64,000 nucleotides of DNA from Luteimonas sp. J29 (GCF_000472505.1 NZ_AWZR01000007.1:186001-250000); one strand, 5' to 3'; shown: positions 13,008 through 20,897, counted from the stretch's first letter. A program made the numbers and translations. The notes: a model not told the origin generated them from the sequence alone.

Positions 13008-13445
13008 TCAATCCGATTGGAGTTCGTCGAGCGAAGCAATGGGCATGCCGCGGGCCCGAGCCACCACGATCCTGCCGTCATCCATGAAGATCTTGATGCC
13101 TTGCCCGATGTATGCCGAGGTCAAGGCCGCTGTCGCGGCGGCGAGGTCATGCGTACGGATATCGGCCACTCGCGCATGCAGCGTGTAGTCGTAGTCGTGC
13201 TCGTAGGACAGTACCCGTCCGGCGTCCCGCGCCCACCGTTCGAGCATGGACTTGAGTGTCCCGTCCGCTGGCGTGGCCTGGTACAGGTAGGCGTGTCGCA
13301 GTGGAATCGGTTGCGGAGTCTCGGCGAACCGGTTCAGCGGCACCCAGCGACCGCCGATGTCCCGCGCCTCGGGCGTGGCGCAACCCGCCATGGATCCGGC
13401 AAACAACATCGCCAGCAACGCGCCGTTCCGTCCTGAGATTGTCAC
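13008..13445 (-). CDS. virB7: T4SS lipoprotein VirB7 with C-terminal N0-like domain
   Basis: 145 residues from a GTG at 13445 that is preceded by GGGGGAAGG; upstream in-frame starts lack this. An SPII signal with lipobox MAGC gives the lipidated Cys22. About 120 residues follow the Cys (LKSMLERWARDAGRVLSYEH, then HARVADIRTHDLAAATAALT), resembling the N0/TcpQ-type fold. Classical VirB7 is only 40-60 residues; Xanthomonas citri VirB7 carries an extra N0 domain around the outer-membrane pore. It heads the virB operon. The domain call is by pattern, not by search. Confidence 0.78.
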   Translation of the reverse strand: MTISGRNGALLAMLFAGSMAGCATPEARDIGGRWVPLNRFAETPQPIPLRHAYLYQATPADGTLKSMLERWARDAGRVLSYEHDYDYTLHARVADIRTHDLAAATAALTSAYIGQGIKIFMDDGRIVVARARGMPIASLDELQSD

Positions 13446-13564
13446 TGCCTTCCCCCTGCACGCCACTTGCGGGCGCACGTACCCCACCTGACCTGCCATC
13501 AGGCAAGACCAGACCGACCGCGCACGGCATGACCGGCGCGCCATGGACTCATTCGAGACAATGG

Positions 13565-13582
13565 AGAGGCGCAATCGCCTCT
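13565..13582 (-). promoter_or_regulatory. Hairpin in the virB leader
   Basis: Perfect 7-bp arms AGAGGCG and CGCCTCT with a 4-nt loop. If transcription starts near 13700, this stem sits about 120 bases into the 5' leader and 120 bases before the virB7 GTG. It lacks a U-tract, so it is more likely a structural or regulatory element than a terminator. Confidence 0.35.
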
Positions 13583-13684
13583 GAGCGAATGGGACCGTGC
13601 AAGCTCCTTTTGTTGTCCGACCAGGTTCCTTCCTGAGTCCCGCATCCCCGGCACGCCGCTGGCGGCCATCCGGGACAAGCGATT

Positions 13685-13735
13685 GCATGCCAAGGCATGC
13701 GACTTGAACTTATCCCGGTGCTGCGCGGTCGTCAA
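13685..13735 (-). promoter_or_regulatory. Candidate virB operon promoter with overlapping operator
   Basis: On the minus strand: -35 TTGACG (13730-13735, 5 of 6), a 17-base spacer, then -10 TAAGTT (13707-13712, 3 of 6). Transcription would start near 13700. From that point the inverted repeat GCATGCC-AA-GGCATGC (13685-13700) occupies about +1 to +16, a typical repressor position. No binding protein is encoded nearby. This predicts a leader of about 255 bases before virB7. Confidence 0.45.
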
Positions 13736-13855
13736 GCACCCTTCGTGCATACTGCGTCACATGCCGGCTCCCGCAAGAGGAGCCACTAACTGCGGTTGCG
13801 GCGGACGGGCGCCTGATCCAAGATCGCACAGGCTTTCGGGCGCATACCACGGGGT

Positions 13856-13915
13856 CAGGCCGCCAGGAAGGTGGTCCACTGGAGCGAAGGCTCCGACCGG
13901 AAGCGGGGCGGCCTG
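13856..13915 (+). other. Nested stem structure, possible structured RNA element
   Basis: Outer 9-bp arms CAGGCCGCC (13856-13864) and GGCGGCCTG (13907-13915) enclose a symmetric, purine-rich 8 + 8 internal loop. Inside it, GGTC/GACC and GGAGC/GCTCC form a second stem with a CACT bulge and a GAAG tetraloop (13886-13889). Function unknown; it lies between the divergent virB and virD4 operons. Confidence 0.35.
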
Positions 13916-14091
13916 CCAGGCGCGGCCGTCGATGAACCGGCCACAGTTCGAGGGATCGACGCATGACGGCACATGGAACGTGTCCACCCTTCCGTGACAA
14001 CCTTTCCGACGTGCCGTGCCGACCCGGTCTCGGCGGCGCATCCACGGCCGTTCCCTCTCCAGGTCGCCACCTTCACCCGCGGGGGGCCCAT

Positions 14092-14123
14092 CCTTGCGAT
14101 CACGCTTCTTCTTCGCAAGGAGG
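14092..14123 (+). promoter_or_regulatory. Hairpin sequestering the ribosome-binding site of the virD4-operon leader gene
   Basis: CCTTGCGA (14092-14099) pairs perfectly with TCGCAAGG (14113-14120) across a 13-nt loop. The right arm contains the first half of the Shine-Dalgarno AAGGAGG (14117-14123), six bases before the ATG at 14129. When folded, the stem would block ribosome entry, so translation of the gene at 14129 may be conditional. Confidence 0.5.
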
Positions 14124-14128
14124 CTGAC

Positions 14129-14689
14129 ATGGAGCAGAAGTCGGTTGAGGAGTTCGTCGCCAGTGCCGCCTTGCTGGGTGCACATCTCACTCGGCAATGC
14201 GAGTCCGCGTGCGCCCAGTTGCACGATCTCTCCGTCTCGCTTTCCCGCGCCATGGACGAAGGCCAGTCACGGCTCGCGGCCAGCGCCCGCGACGCACTGC
14301 GGGAGTCCATGGCCACGGAGCTCCCGGCCGCCCTGCAGGTTCTCGGCCAAGGAACTCGCCAGCTCCATGCGATGATCGAGCGGGCGCGCGTCGAGCAGGC
14401 CGCGCTGGAACGGCGTGCGCGCTGGATGGGGCTCAAGGCGGTTGCAGTGGCGCTGGTGGGCGCGCTCGCCGCAGTGGCCGGCTCCGGCTACGTGGCCGCG
14501 ATCAACGTCGCGCGCAGCCGCGAGGCGACGGTGCGCCTGGAGGTGATCAAGGCGCTGGACGAGGTGACCATCACCTCGTGCGACGGTCGACCATGCATCA
14601 AGCTCGCGGACGGCCTGCGCCGCTGGGAGAGGAACGACCACTACGTACTGGTCGACAGCGATCCGCCGCCGGAACTGCAGCCCCGCTGA
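14129..14689 (+). CDS. Single-pass membrane protein encoded upstream of virD4, unrecognised
   Basis: 186 residues from the ATG at 14129, which has a perfect AAGGAGG site; the frame is open further upstream without one. Residues 1-105 are helical and Ala/Leu/Glu-rich, probably coiled coil. One membrane helix follows (AVAVALVGALAAVAGSGYV, about 113-131), then a short tail with two Cys (ITSCDGRPCIKL). The plan (helical N-half, one membrane helix, Cys-x5-Cys tail ending in a Tyr-containing stretch) reminds me of plasmid relaxation accessory proteins (MobB-like), but this is low confidence. It lies 43 bases before virD4 on the same strand and may help the coupling protein. I cannot assign a function. 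Confidence 0.7.
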   Translation: MEQKSVEEFVASAALLGAHLTRQCESACAQLHDLSVSLSRAMDEGQSRLAASARDALRESMATELPAALQVLGQGTRQLHAMIERARVEQAALERRARWMGLKAVAVALVGALAAVAGSGYVAAINVARSREATVRLEVIKALDEVTITSCDGRPCIKLADGLRRWERNDHYVLVDSDPPPELQPR

Positions 14690-14732
14690 CCGGATCGAAA
14701 CTGCCACCGTCCCCAGAGCCAAGGAAGACATC

Positions 14733-16523
14733 GTGGACAACAGGATCATCGCAGCGCTCGCCGCCACCGTGCTTTGCGTGTTGGCCACCCTCTACTTCTC
14801 CGGCTGGCTGGCGCTGATGTTTCTCGGACTCGATCCCGGCCAAGGCAGCATCGGGACCTACCTTGGTTACTTGCGGCACATCGAGCATCCCGCGGTGTCG
14901 CGCTACTCGACGCGCATCATCGTTGCAGGGGCAATGGCGGGCGGACTCATGCTGCTGGTATGGGCGTCGTTGATGGTGATGCTGTTGAAGCCGCGCGACC
15001 ACAGGAACATCCACGGCCGCGCGCGCTTCGCGACGCTGGTGGAACTCGCCAGCCGCGGATTCCTGCGTCGGCGGGACGATGGAATCGTGATCGGTCGGAT
15101 GAATGGAAGGATCCTGCGCCTGTCCGGGCAACAGTTCGTGATCCTCGCCGCACCCACCCGCTCCGGCAAGGGCGTCGGCGTGGTGGTTCCGAACCTGCTG
15201 GATTACCGCGAATCCGTCGTGGTGCTCGATATCAAGCAGGAGAACTTCGATCTAACCTCGGGCTGGCGCAAGTCCATCGGGCACGAGGTCTACCTGTTCA
15301 ATCCTTTCGCGGAGGATCGCCGGACACACCGCTGGAATCCGTTGTCGTACGTGTCGCAGGATCCCGCCTTCCGGATCTCCGACCTCCAGGCGATCGCGGC
15401 CATGCTGTACCCGGACGGTGACGACAAGGACCGCTTCTGGTGCAGCCAGGCGCGCAATGCGTTCGTGGCCTTCGCGCTCTACCTGTTCGAGACACGCGAA
15501 GCACAGCTGCGCGAAGGCGCAGTCCTGGATGCCCTGCCCCAGCCGACGCTGGGCGCGGTGCTGCGACTGGCGGCTGGCGATGGTGGCGAACTCAAGCCCT
15601 ACCTGCAAGGCCTGATGGGCAACCCGGCGATCGGCGAACACACCCGGACAGCGTTCTCTGGCCTCCTGTCCCAGGCCGACGTGACCTTCGCGTCGATCAT
15701 CGGCACCTTCCGCGAGCCGCTCAACGCCTGGCTCAATCCGGTTCTTGATGCGGCCACCGGCGGCGACGACTTCCGCCTGGACGAAGTACGCCGCAAGCGC
15801 ATGACGATCTACGTCGGCATCCAGCCGGACAAGCTGGCGGAGAGCAGGCTGGTCGTGAACCTGTTCTTCAGCCAACTGATCAACGTCAACACCCGCGCAC
15901 TTCCGCAGAGCGATCCAGGCCTGCGCCACCAGTGCCTGCTGCTGATGGACGAATTCACGTCGATCGGACGGGTCGATATCATCTCCCGCGCAGTCGCCTA
16001 CATGGCCGGCTACAACCTGCGACTGCTGCCCATCATCCAGTCGATGGCGCAACTCGACGCCGTATACGGAAAGGAGCTGTCCCGCACGATCATCACCAAC
16101 CACGCGCTGCAAATCATCTTCGCTCCGCGCGAGCAGCAGGATGCGAACGATTATTCGGAGATGCTCGGCTATCGCACCATCAAGCGCAAGGCGCGAACCC
16201 GATCCCATGGAGGGGGCAGTCACGTGTCCGACAACGAGGTGCTGGAAAAGCGTGCGCTGATGCTGCCCCAGGAGCTCAAGGCCCTCGGCCCGCAGAAGCA
16301 GATCATCCTCTACGAGGCCCTTGCCAATCCGGCGCTGTGCAGGAAGATCCGCTACTACAAGGATGGCTACTTCACCCGGCGTCTCCGGCCGAAGGTCGAG
16401 ATTGCGCCGCTGCGTGTGCCCTGCGACCGGTTGATGCGGCCGACGACGCCCGGCAGCGGCAGCACGATGGCGTTGGACATGCGCGTCCCGCACCCGTCCG
16501 CGACGGCGGACCGCGTGGGCTAG
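14733..16523 (+). CDS. virD4: T4SS coupling protein VirD4
   Basis: 596 residues; GTG start with AAGGA upstream. Two N-terminal membrane helices (about 7-32 and 61-85) anchor a TraG/VirD4 ATPase: Walker A APTRSGKGV (140-148), Walker B CLLLMDEFTSIG and the family motif LRLLPIIQSMAQL. It receives substrates at the inner membrane and feeds them to the VirB channel; in Xanthomonas it binds the XVIPCD tails of toxic effectors. It is transcribed away from the virB operon, with the small membrane protein gene in front. Confidence 0.95.
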   Translation: MDNRIIAALAATVLCVLATLYFSGWLALMFLGLDPGQGSIGTYLGYLRHIEHPAVSRYSTRIIVAGAMAGGLMLLVWASLMVMLLKPRDHRNIHGRARFATLVELASRGFLRRRDDGIVIGRMNGRILRLSGQQFVILAAPTRSGKGVGVVVPNLLDYRESVVVLDIKQENFDLTSGWRKSIGHEVYLFNPFAEDRRTHRWNPLSYVSQDPAFRISDLQAIAAMLYPDGDDKDRFWCSQARNAFVAFALYLFETREAQLREGAVLDALPQPTLGAVLRLAAGDGGELKPYLQGLMGNPAIGEHTRTAFSGLLSQADVTFASIIGTFREPLNAWLNPVLDAATGGDDFRLDEVRRKRMTIYVGIQPDKLAESRLVVNLFFSQLINVNTRALPQSDPGLRHQCLLLMDEFTSIGRVDIISRAVAYMAGYNLRLLPIIQSMAQLDAVYGKELSRTIITNHALQIIFAPREQQDANDYSEMLGYRTIKRKARTRSHGGGSHVSDNEVLEKRALMLPQELKALGPQKQIILYEALANPALCRKIRYYKDGYFTRRLRPKVEIAPLRVPCDRLMRPTTPGSGSTMALDMRVPHPSATADRVG

Positions 16524-16632
16524 TCCGGCCCCGGGGCGCGATCCGGCCCGCATTGGCCCACCGCGCGCGCAGGGGCTTTGCGCCCTGCCGCTGGCAATTG
16601 CAATCGCCAGCCGCTGACGCCACATTGCGCCC

Positions 16633-16989
16633 ATGCCCGACTTCCCCACCCTGATCTTCCTGATGCTGGCCGGTTCGGCGGCCTATGCCTGGTGGAATTC
16701 CGCGCGCGCCGCGGCCGAGCGGGCCACGCAGCTGGGGCGCGACGCCTGCCGGGCGGCGGGGGTGATCTGGCTGGACCAGAGCGTGCACGCCAGCGGCCTG
16801 CGGCTGCGGCGGCGCGAGGACGGGCGGCTGGGCCTGGAGCGCCGCTTCCGCTTCGAGTATTCCGAGGACGGCATCGACCGCCACGTCGGGCAGCTGGTGC
16901 TGCACGGGGAGCGTCTGGTCGCGTTCAGCGGCCCCGCCCGCGCGGCGCAGGCGGTGACCCTGCACCCGGGCCGCGGGGCGGCTACTTGA
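16633..16989 (+). CDS. DUF3301 family protein
   Basis: 118 residues. One N-terminal hydrophobic segment (LIFLMLAGSAAYAWW) leads into a basic, Arg-rich domain with the family pattern RDACRAAGVIWLDQSV and RRFRFEYSEDGIDRHVGQLVL. The function of DUF3301 is unknown; it is probably membrane-anchored. The 3' end overlaps the convergent sspB stop by 8 bases. It marks the return to ordinary chromosome after the T4SS island. Confidence 0.8.
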   Translation: MPDFPTLIFLMLAGSAAYAWWNSARAAAERATQLGRDACRAAGVIWLDQSVHASGLRLRRREDGRLGLERRFRFEYSEDGIDRHVGQLVLHGERLVAFSGPARAAQAVTLHPGRGAAT

Positions 16990-17428
16990 TGACGCGCAGG
17001 TGCGAGCCGCGGCGCGGCGCGGGCTCGTCGCCGGGGCCATCGCCCGGGCCGTCGGACGGCGGGGTGGGATCGTCCTCGGGCGGCGGGTCGCCGTGGCCGA
17101 CGTCTTCCGGCAGGGCCATGCCCTGCCCGGTCTCGCGGGCGTAGATCGCCAGTACCGCCCCCACCGGCACCTGCACCGGGTGGCTGACGCCGCCGAAGCG
17201 GGCGGTGAAGCGCACCGCGTCGTTGTCCAGTTCCAGCCGCGCGACCGCACGGTCGGCGATGTTGAGCACCACGCGGCCGTCCTTGATGGTGTGCGCGGGC
17301 ACGCGCACGCCCGGTTGCGATGCGTCCACCAGGATGTGCGGCGTCATGCCGTTGTCGGTGATCCACTCGTACAGCGCCCGCAGCAGGTACGGGCGGTGGC
17401 TGGTCATCGTGGGTGGGGAATCTGGCAT
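16982..17428 (-). CDS. sspB: ClpXP adaptor SspB (stringent starvation protein B)
   Basis: 148 residues from ATG 17428, or 141 from ATG 17407 (MTSHRPYLLRALYEW); neither has a clear ribosome site. The SspB core spans about 8-100, with RPYLLRALYEWITDNGMTPH, VVLNIADRAVARLEL and VPVGAVLAIYAR. It tethers ssrA-tagged proteins to ClpXP for degradation. The tail is an acidic, Pro/Gly-rich linker ending in SHLRVIK, the short hydrophobic-basic peptide that docks on ClpX. It follows sspA, as is usual. Confidence 0.93.
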   Translation of the reverse strand: MPDSPPTMTSHRPYLLRALYEWITDNGMTPHILVDASQPGVRVPAHTIKDGRVVLNIADRAVARLELDNDAVRFTARFGGVSHPVQVPVGAVLAIYARETGQGMALPEDVGHGDPPPEDDPTPPSDGPGDGPGDEPAPRRGSHLRVIK

Positions 17429-17483
17429 CGCGGGTCGTGGGCCCCGTGGCGCGCCCGCCGCGCAGGCGGCCGGGCGCAGCGGA

Positions 17484-18119
17484 TCAGTCCGGCAACTCGC
17501 GCAGGTTCTTCTCCTGCGGGGTGAGGCTGCGCAGGAAGCCGGGATTGCGGAAGATGCGGTTGCCGTACTCCTCGATCACCTTGCCATCCTTGGGCAGCGG
17601 CACGTCGAGCGCGGGCAGGCGCCAGATGATGGGGGCCATGGCGCAGTCGGCCAGGCTCATCTCCGGGTTGAGGAAGAACTTGCTGGCGCGGAACAGCGGC
17701 ACCGAGGCGGTGAGCAGCTCCTTCAGGCGCTTGCGGCCGGCGTCGGCCTGCTGCTTGCCGCCGTACTGGATCGCCTGCACCTGCGGCACCCAGTCGTGCT
17801 CGATGCGCAGCATGGCCAGGCGCAGGCGGGCACGCGAGAGCGGGTCCACCGGCATCAGCGGCGGATGCGGGTAGCGTTCGTCGAGGTATTCGCAGACCAC
17901 GCTGGCCGCGTACAGCACCTGGTCGCGCTCGGCCAGGGTCGGCACCGAATGGTACGGGTTGAGGTCGATCAGGTCGGGCGGGGGGTTCTGCGGGTCCACC
18001 GGCACCAGGTCGTACGCCACTCCCTTGGCGGCCAGCACCAGCCTCACCCGGTGGCAGAGCACATCGTCTACGGCCGAATACAGCGTCATCGCGTTGCGCA
18101 TACGTGGACTCGCAGCCAT
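17484..18119 (-). CDS. sspA: Stringent starvation protein A (RNA polymerase-associated)
   Basis: 211 residues with a glutathione-S-transferase fold: the N-terminal thioredoxin-like part (LYSAVDDVLCHRVRLVLAAKG, then NPYHSVPTLAERD) and a helical C-terminal domain (MSLADCAMAPIIWRLPAL). In E. coli SspA binds RNA polymerase and alters stress gene expression; it lacks GST activity. The start MAASPRMRN is kept because I recall close Xanthomonas homologues beginning the same way. It lies between petC and sspB, the common petABC-sspAB order. Confidence 0.93.
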   Translation of the reverse strand: MAASPRMRNAMTLYSAVDDVLCHRVRLVLAAKGVAYDLVPVDPQNPPPDLIDLNPYHSVPTLAERDQVLYAASVVCEYLDERYPHPPLMPVDPLSRARLRLAMLRIEHDWVPQVQAIQYGGKQQADAGRKRLKELLTASVPLFRASKFFLNPEMSLADCAMAPIIWRLPALDVPLPKDGKVIEEYGNRIFRNPGFLRSLTPQEKNLRELPD

Positions 18120-18218
18120 GAAGGCCTTCTCCCGCGACCGGAATCCGCCGGTCGCACGGTGCCGGCCGCCCCTCGCGGCAGGTCACCACGGTCTGGCATC
18201 CCCGCAGCAGCCGGTGGC

Positions 18219-18242
18219 GCGGTCCCGATCCCGCGGGACCGC
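18219..18242 (-). terminator. Stem-loop downstream of petC
   Basis: Perfect 8-bp arms GCGGTCCC (18219-18226) and GGGACCGC (18235-18242) with an 8-nt loop, 23 bases after the petC stop codon. There is no U-tract, so it may be a partial or Rho-assisted terminator, or an mRNA-stabilising end between petABC and sspA. Confidence 0.35.
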
Positions 18243-18264
18243 ACTCCCCCGGCCGGGGTGCAAC

Positions 18265-19008
18265 TCAGTGCACGTCCCTCCAGTACTCGTTCTTCAGCAG
18301 CCAGGCCAGCACGGACAGGAAGGCCAGGAACAGCACGACCCACACGCCGATGCCCTGGCGCTTGATCGCGACCGGCTCGCCGGCGTACTCGAGGAAGGTG
18401 GTGAGGTCGCGCACGGTCTGGTCGAACTCGGCCGGGCTCTGGGTGCCGGGGGTCGAGATCTCCAGGTGCTCGACCGGCGCCTCGCCGGTGGCGTCCGGCT
18501 CGCCGTACACCGCGTGCTGCAGGCCCTGCTGCTTCCACAGCGGGTTGGGCATCGAGGCGTTCGGGAACAGGGTGTTGTTCCAGCCGAGCGGACGCGATTC
18601 GTCGAGGTAGAACGACTTGAGGTAGGTGAACACCCAGTCGCTGCCGCGCACGCGGGTGATCAGGCTCAGGTCGGGCGGCACCTGGCCGAACCACTCCGAG
18701 GCCTTGTCGGCCGGCATCGACGACACGATATGGTCGCCGAAGGCCGCGCCGGTAAGGTTGAGGTGGGTCATCACCTCTTCCTCGGTCAGGCCCAGGTCCT
18801 CGGCCATGCGCGAATAGCGCAGGTACTTCAGCGAGTGGCAGCCCGCGCAGTAGTTCATGAACAGCTGCGCGCCCCGCTGCAGCGACGCGCGGTCGCTGAT
18901 GTCGGTGCCGGCGTGCTGCAGGTTGCCGCCGCCGGCGGCGAGCACGGAGAACGACAGGAGCATGCCGCAGGCGAACGCGGCGATGCGGGCGAGGAAGGTC
19001 TTATTCAT
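18265..19008 (-). CDS. petC: Cytochrome c1 of the bc1 complex
   Basis: 247 residues. A signal segment (1-25) is followed by the haem c motif CAGCH (54-58), an axial Met in NASMPNP, and a C-terminal membrane anchor (IGVWVVLFLAFLSVLAWLL). It passes electrons from the Rieske protein to soluble cytochrome c on the periplasmic side. The start overlaps the end of petB by 8 bases. Confidence 0.96.
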   Translation of the reverse strand: MNKTFLARIAAFACGMLLSFSVLAAGGGNLQHAGTDISDRASLQRGAQLFMNYCAGCHSLKYLRYSRMAEDLGLTEEEVMTHLNLTGAAFGDHIVSSMPADKASEWFGQVPPDLSLITRVRGSDWVFTYLKSFYLDESRPLGWNNTLFPNASMPNPLWKQQGLQHAVYGEPDATGEAPVEHLEISTPGTQSPAEFDQTVRDLTTFLEYAGEPVAIKRQGIGVWVVLFLAFLSVLAWLLKNEYWRDVH

Positions 19009-20260
19009 GCATCGTCACCCGATCCGGCACCGGCTTGGTCTTGTCCCAGGCCGTCCACAGCGGCATGGTCAGGAAGAACACGAAGTAGTAGGCAGTGAGG
19101 AACCGGCCGATGATGGTCTCGACCGGGTCGGTGCCCGGACCGGCGCCGATCTTGCCCAGCCAGATGAAGCTGATCGCGAACAGCCCCAGCAGCACCTTCG
19201 ACAGCAGGCCGCGGTAGCGGTAGGACTTCACCTTCGCGCGGTCCAGCCACGGCACCAGGAACAGGATCGCGATCGCGCCGAACATCACCAGCACGCCGGA
19301 CAGCTTGTGCGGCACCACGCGCAGCATCGCGTAGAACGGGGTGTAGTACCACACCGGCTTGATGTGCTCGGGCGTCACCAGGCGGTTGGCCTCGGTGAAG
19401 TTGTCGTGCTCGAGGAACCAGCCGCCGAACGCGGGCGCGAAGAAGATCACGAACGCGCAGATGACCAGGAAGCAGCAGACGTAGAAGCCGTCCTTCACCG
19501 TGTAGTACGGGTGGAACGGGATGCCGTCGGCCGGCGCGGCCGGCGACCAGCGGTTGCCCTTCGGGCCCTTCTTGATCTCGACGCCGTCGGGGTTGTTCGA
19601 CCCGACCTCGTGCAGCGCGAAGATGTGCAGCACCACCAGCAGCAGCAGCACCAGCGGCAGCGCGATCACGTGCAGGGCGAAGAAGCGGTTGAGGGTGGCG
19701 TCGCTGGGCAGGTAGTCGCCCATGATCCACTCGGTCAGGCCGTTGCCGACGACCGGGATCGCGCCGAACAGCGAGATGATCACCTTGGCGCCCCAGAACG
19801 ACATCTGGCCCCAGGGCAGCACGTAGCCCATGAAGGCCTCGGCCATCAGCACCAGGTAGATCAGCATGCCGACGATCCACACCAGCTCGCGCGGCTTCTG
19901 GTACGAGCCGTACATCAGGCCGCGGAACATGTGGATGTACACCACGATGAAGAACATCGAGGCGCCGGTGCTGTGCATGTAGCGGATCAGCCAGCCCCAC
20001 TCGACGTCGCGCATGATGTACTCGACCGAGGCGAACGCTTCCGCGGCGCTCGGCTTGAAGTGCATCGTGAGGAAGATGCCGGTGACGATCTGGTTGACCA
20101 GCACCACCAGCGACAGCACGCCGAAGATGTACCAGATGTTGAAGTTCTTCGGAGCGTAGTACTCCGACATGTGCTTCTTGTAGAACGGCAGGAAACCCGG
20201 CGCACGCGCGGTGAACCAGTCCCAGACGCCGTTGACGCTGCGAACGATCACGTTGGACAT
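19001..20260 (-). CDS. petB: Cytochrome b of the bc1 complex
   Basis: 419 residues, polytopic, containing both quinone sites: the Qo-site PEWY region is varied here as TPEHIKPVWYY, and the haem-ligand pattern includes MHSTGASMFFIVVYIHMFRG. It transfers electrons from ubiquinol through the b haems. Second gene of petABC, starting directly after petA (one base between stop and start) and overlapping petC. Confidence 0.96.
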   Translation of the reverse strand: MSNVIVRSVNGVWDWFTARAPGFLPFYKKHMSEYYAPKNFNIWYIFGVLSLVVLVNQIVTGIFLTMHFKPSAAEAFASVEYIMRDVEWGWLIRYMHSTGASMFFIVVYIHMFRGLMYGSYQKPRELVWIVGMLIYLVLMAEAFMGYVLPWGQMSFWGAKVIISLFGAIPVVGNGLTEWIMGDYLPSDATLNRFFALHVIALPLVLLLLVVLHIFALHEVGSNNPDGVEIKKGPKGNRWSPAAPADGIPFHPYYTVKDGFYVCCFLVICAFVIFFAPAFGGWFLEHDNFTEANRLVTPEHIKPVWYYTPFYAMLRVVPHKLSGVLVMFGAIAILFLVPWLDRAKVKSYRYRGLLSKVLLGLFAISFIWLGKIGAGPGTDPVETIIGRFLTAYYFVFFLTMPLWTAWDKTKPVPDRVTMHE

Positions 20261-20261
20261 C

Positions 20262-20897
20262 TCACGCCGCTCCCGGGTCGACGCCGATGACGATGGTGTT
20301 GTCGTCGGCGAAATGGTGTGGCGGCACCGCCAGGTTGGTCGGTGCGGGCACGCCCTGGAAGACGCGGCCGGCCATGTCGAACTTCGACTTGTGGCACGGG
20401 CAGAAGTAGCCGCCCTTCCACTCGGGGTCGAACGGCTCCGGGCGGATCTCGGCGACCATCTCCGGCGAGCAGCCCAGGTGCGTGCACAGGCCTACGAGCA
20501 CCGAGATCTCGGGCTTGAGCGAGCGCAGCTGCGGGTTGGCTTCGGCGATGTAGGCCGGCTGCTGGTCGGCGTTTTCCGAGTTCGGGTCGCGCAGCAGCGG
20601 GTCCAGGGTGGGCAGCGCCTCCAGGATCGCCTTGGAGCGCTTGACGATCCAGATCGGCTGGCCGCGCCATTCGACGATGATGCGCTGGCCTTCCTGCAGG
20701 GCGCTGATGTCCACCGTCACCGGGGCACCGGCGAGCTGCGCACGGGCGCTCGGGTTCCAGGACTTGATGAACGGGACCGCCGCGAACCCCACGCCGACGG
20801 CGCCGACGGCCAGTGTCGTGCCGGTGAGGAACCGACGCCTGCCCTTGTGGTCGGGCTCCCCGCCGTCGGCGGGATCCAATACCGCTTCGTTGGCCAT
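20262..20897 (-). CDS. petA: Ubiquinol-cytochrome c reductase Rieske iron-sulfur subunit
   Basis: 211 residues from ATG 20897 (MANEAVLD); an upstream in-frame start is less likely. A Tat-like RRR motif (residues 20-22) precedes the membrane anchor (LTGTTLAVGAVGVGFAAVPF). The 2Fe-2S ligands lie in CTHLGC (138-143) and CPCH (166-169). It oxidises ubiquinol and passes the electron to cytochrome c1. First gene of petABC; a candidate promoter lies about 90 bases upstream. Confidence 0.96.
   Translation of the reverse strand: MANEAVLDPADGGEPDHKGRRRFLTGTTLAVGAVGVGFAAVPFIKSWNPSARAQLAGAPVTVDISALQEGQRIIVEWRGQPIWIVKRSKAILEALPTLDPLLRDPNSENADQQPAYIAEANPQLRSLKPEISVLVGLCTHLGCSPEMVAEIRPEPFDPEWKGGYFCPCHKSKFDMAGRVFQGVPAPTNLAVPPHHFADDNTIVIGVDPGAA

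Larger units (their letters stand above)
13446..14128. other. 683-bp divergent control region between the virB and virD4 operons
   Basis: No convincing gene; a 104-codon plus-strand frame at 13683-13997 lacks a good ribosome site and family pattern. The stretch holds: a candidate virB promoter with an inverted repeat at its start site (13685-13735); a 7-bp hairpin AGAGGCG/CGCCTCT (13565-13571 with 13576-13582) in the virB leader; a nested stem (13856-13915); and a hairpin covering the next gene's ribosome site (14092-14120). By eye it is less GC-rich than the flanking chromosome. Confidence 0.6.

Noticed and set aside
13683..13997. 104-codon plus-strand frame in the virB/virD4 gap
   Set aside because: No ribosome site, no recognisable domain, and it overlaps the candidate promoter and structured elements.
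16590..16611. Inverted repeat GCTGGC / GCCAGC after virD4 as a terminator
   Set aside because: Only 6 bp with a 10-base loop and no U-tract; too weak to call.
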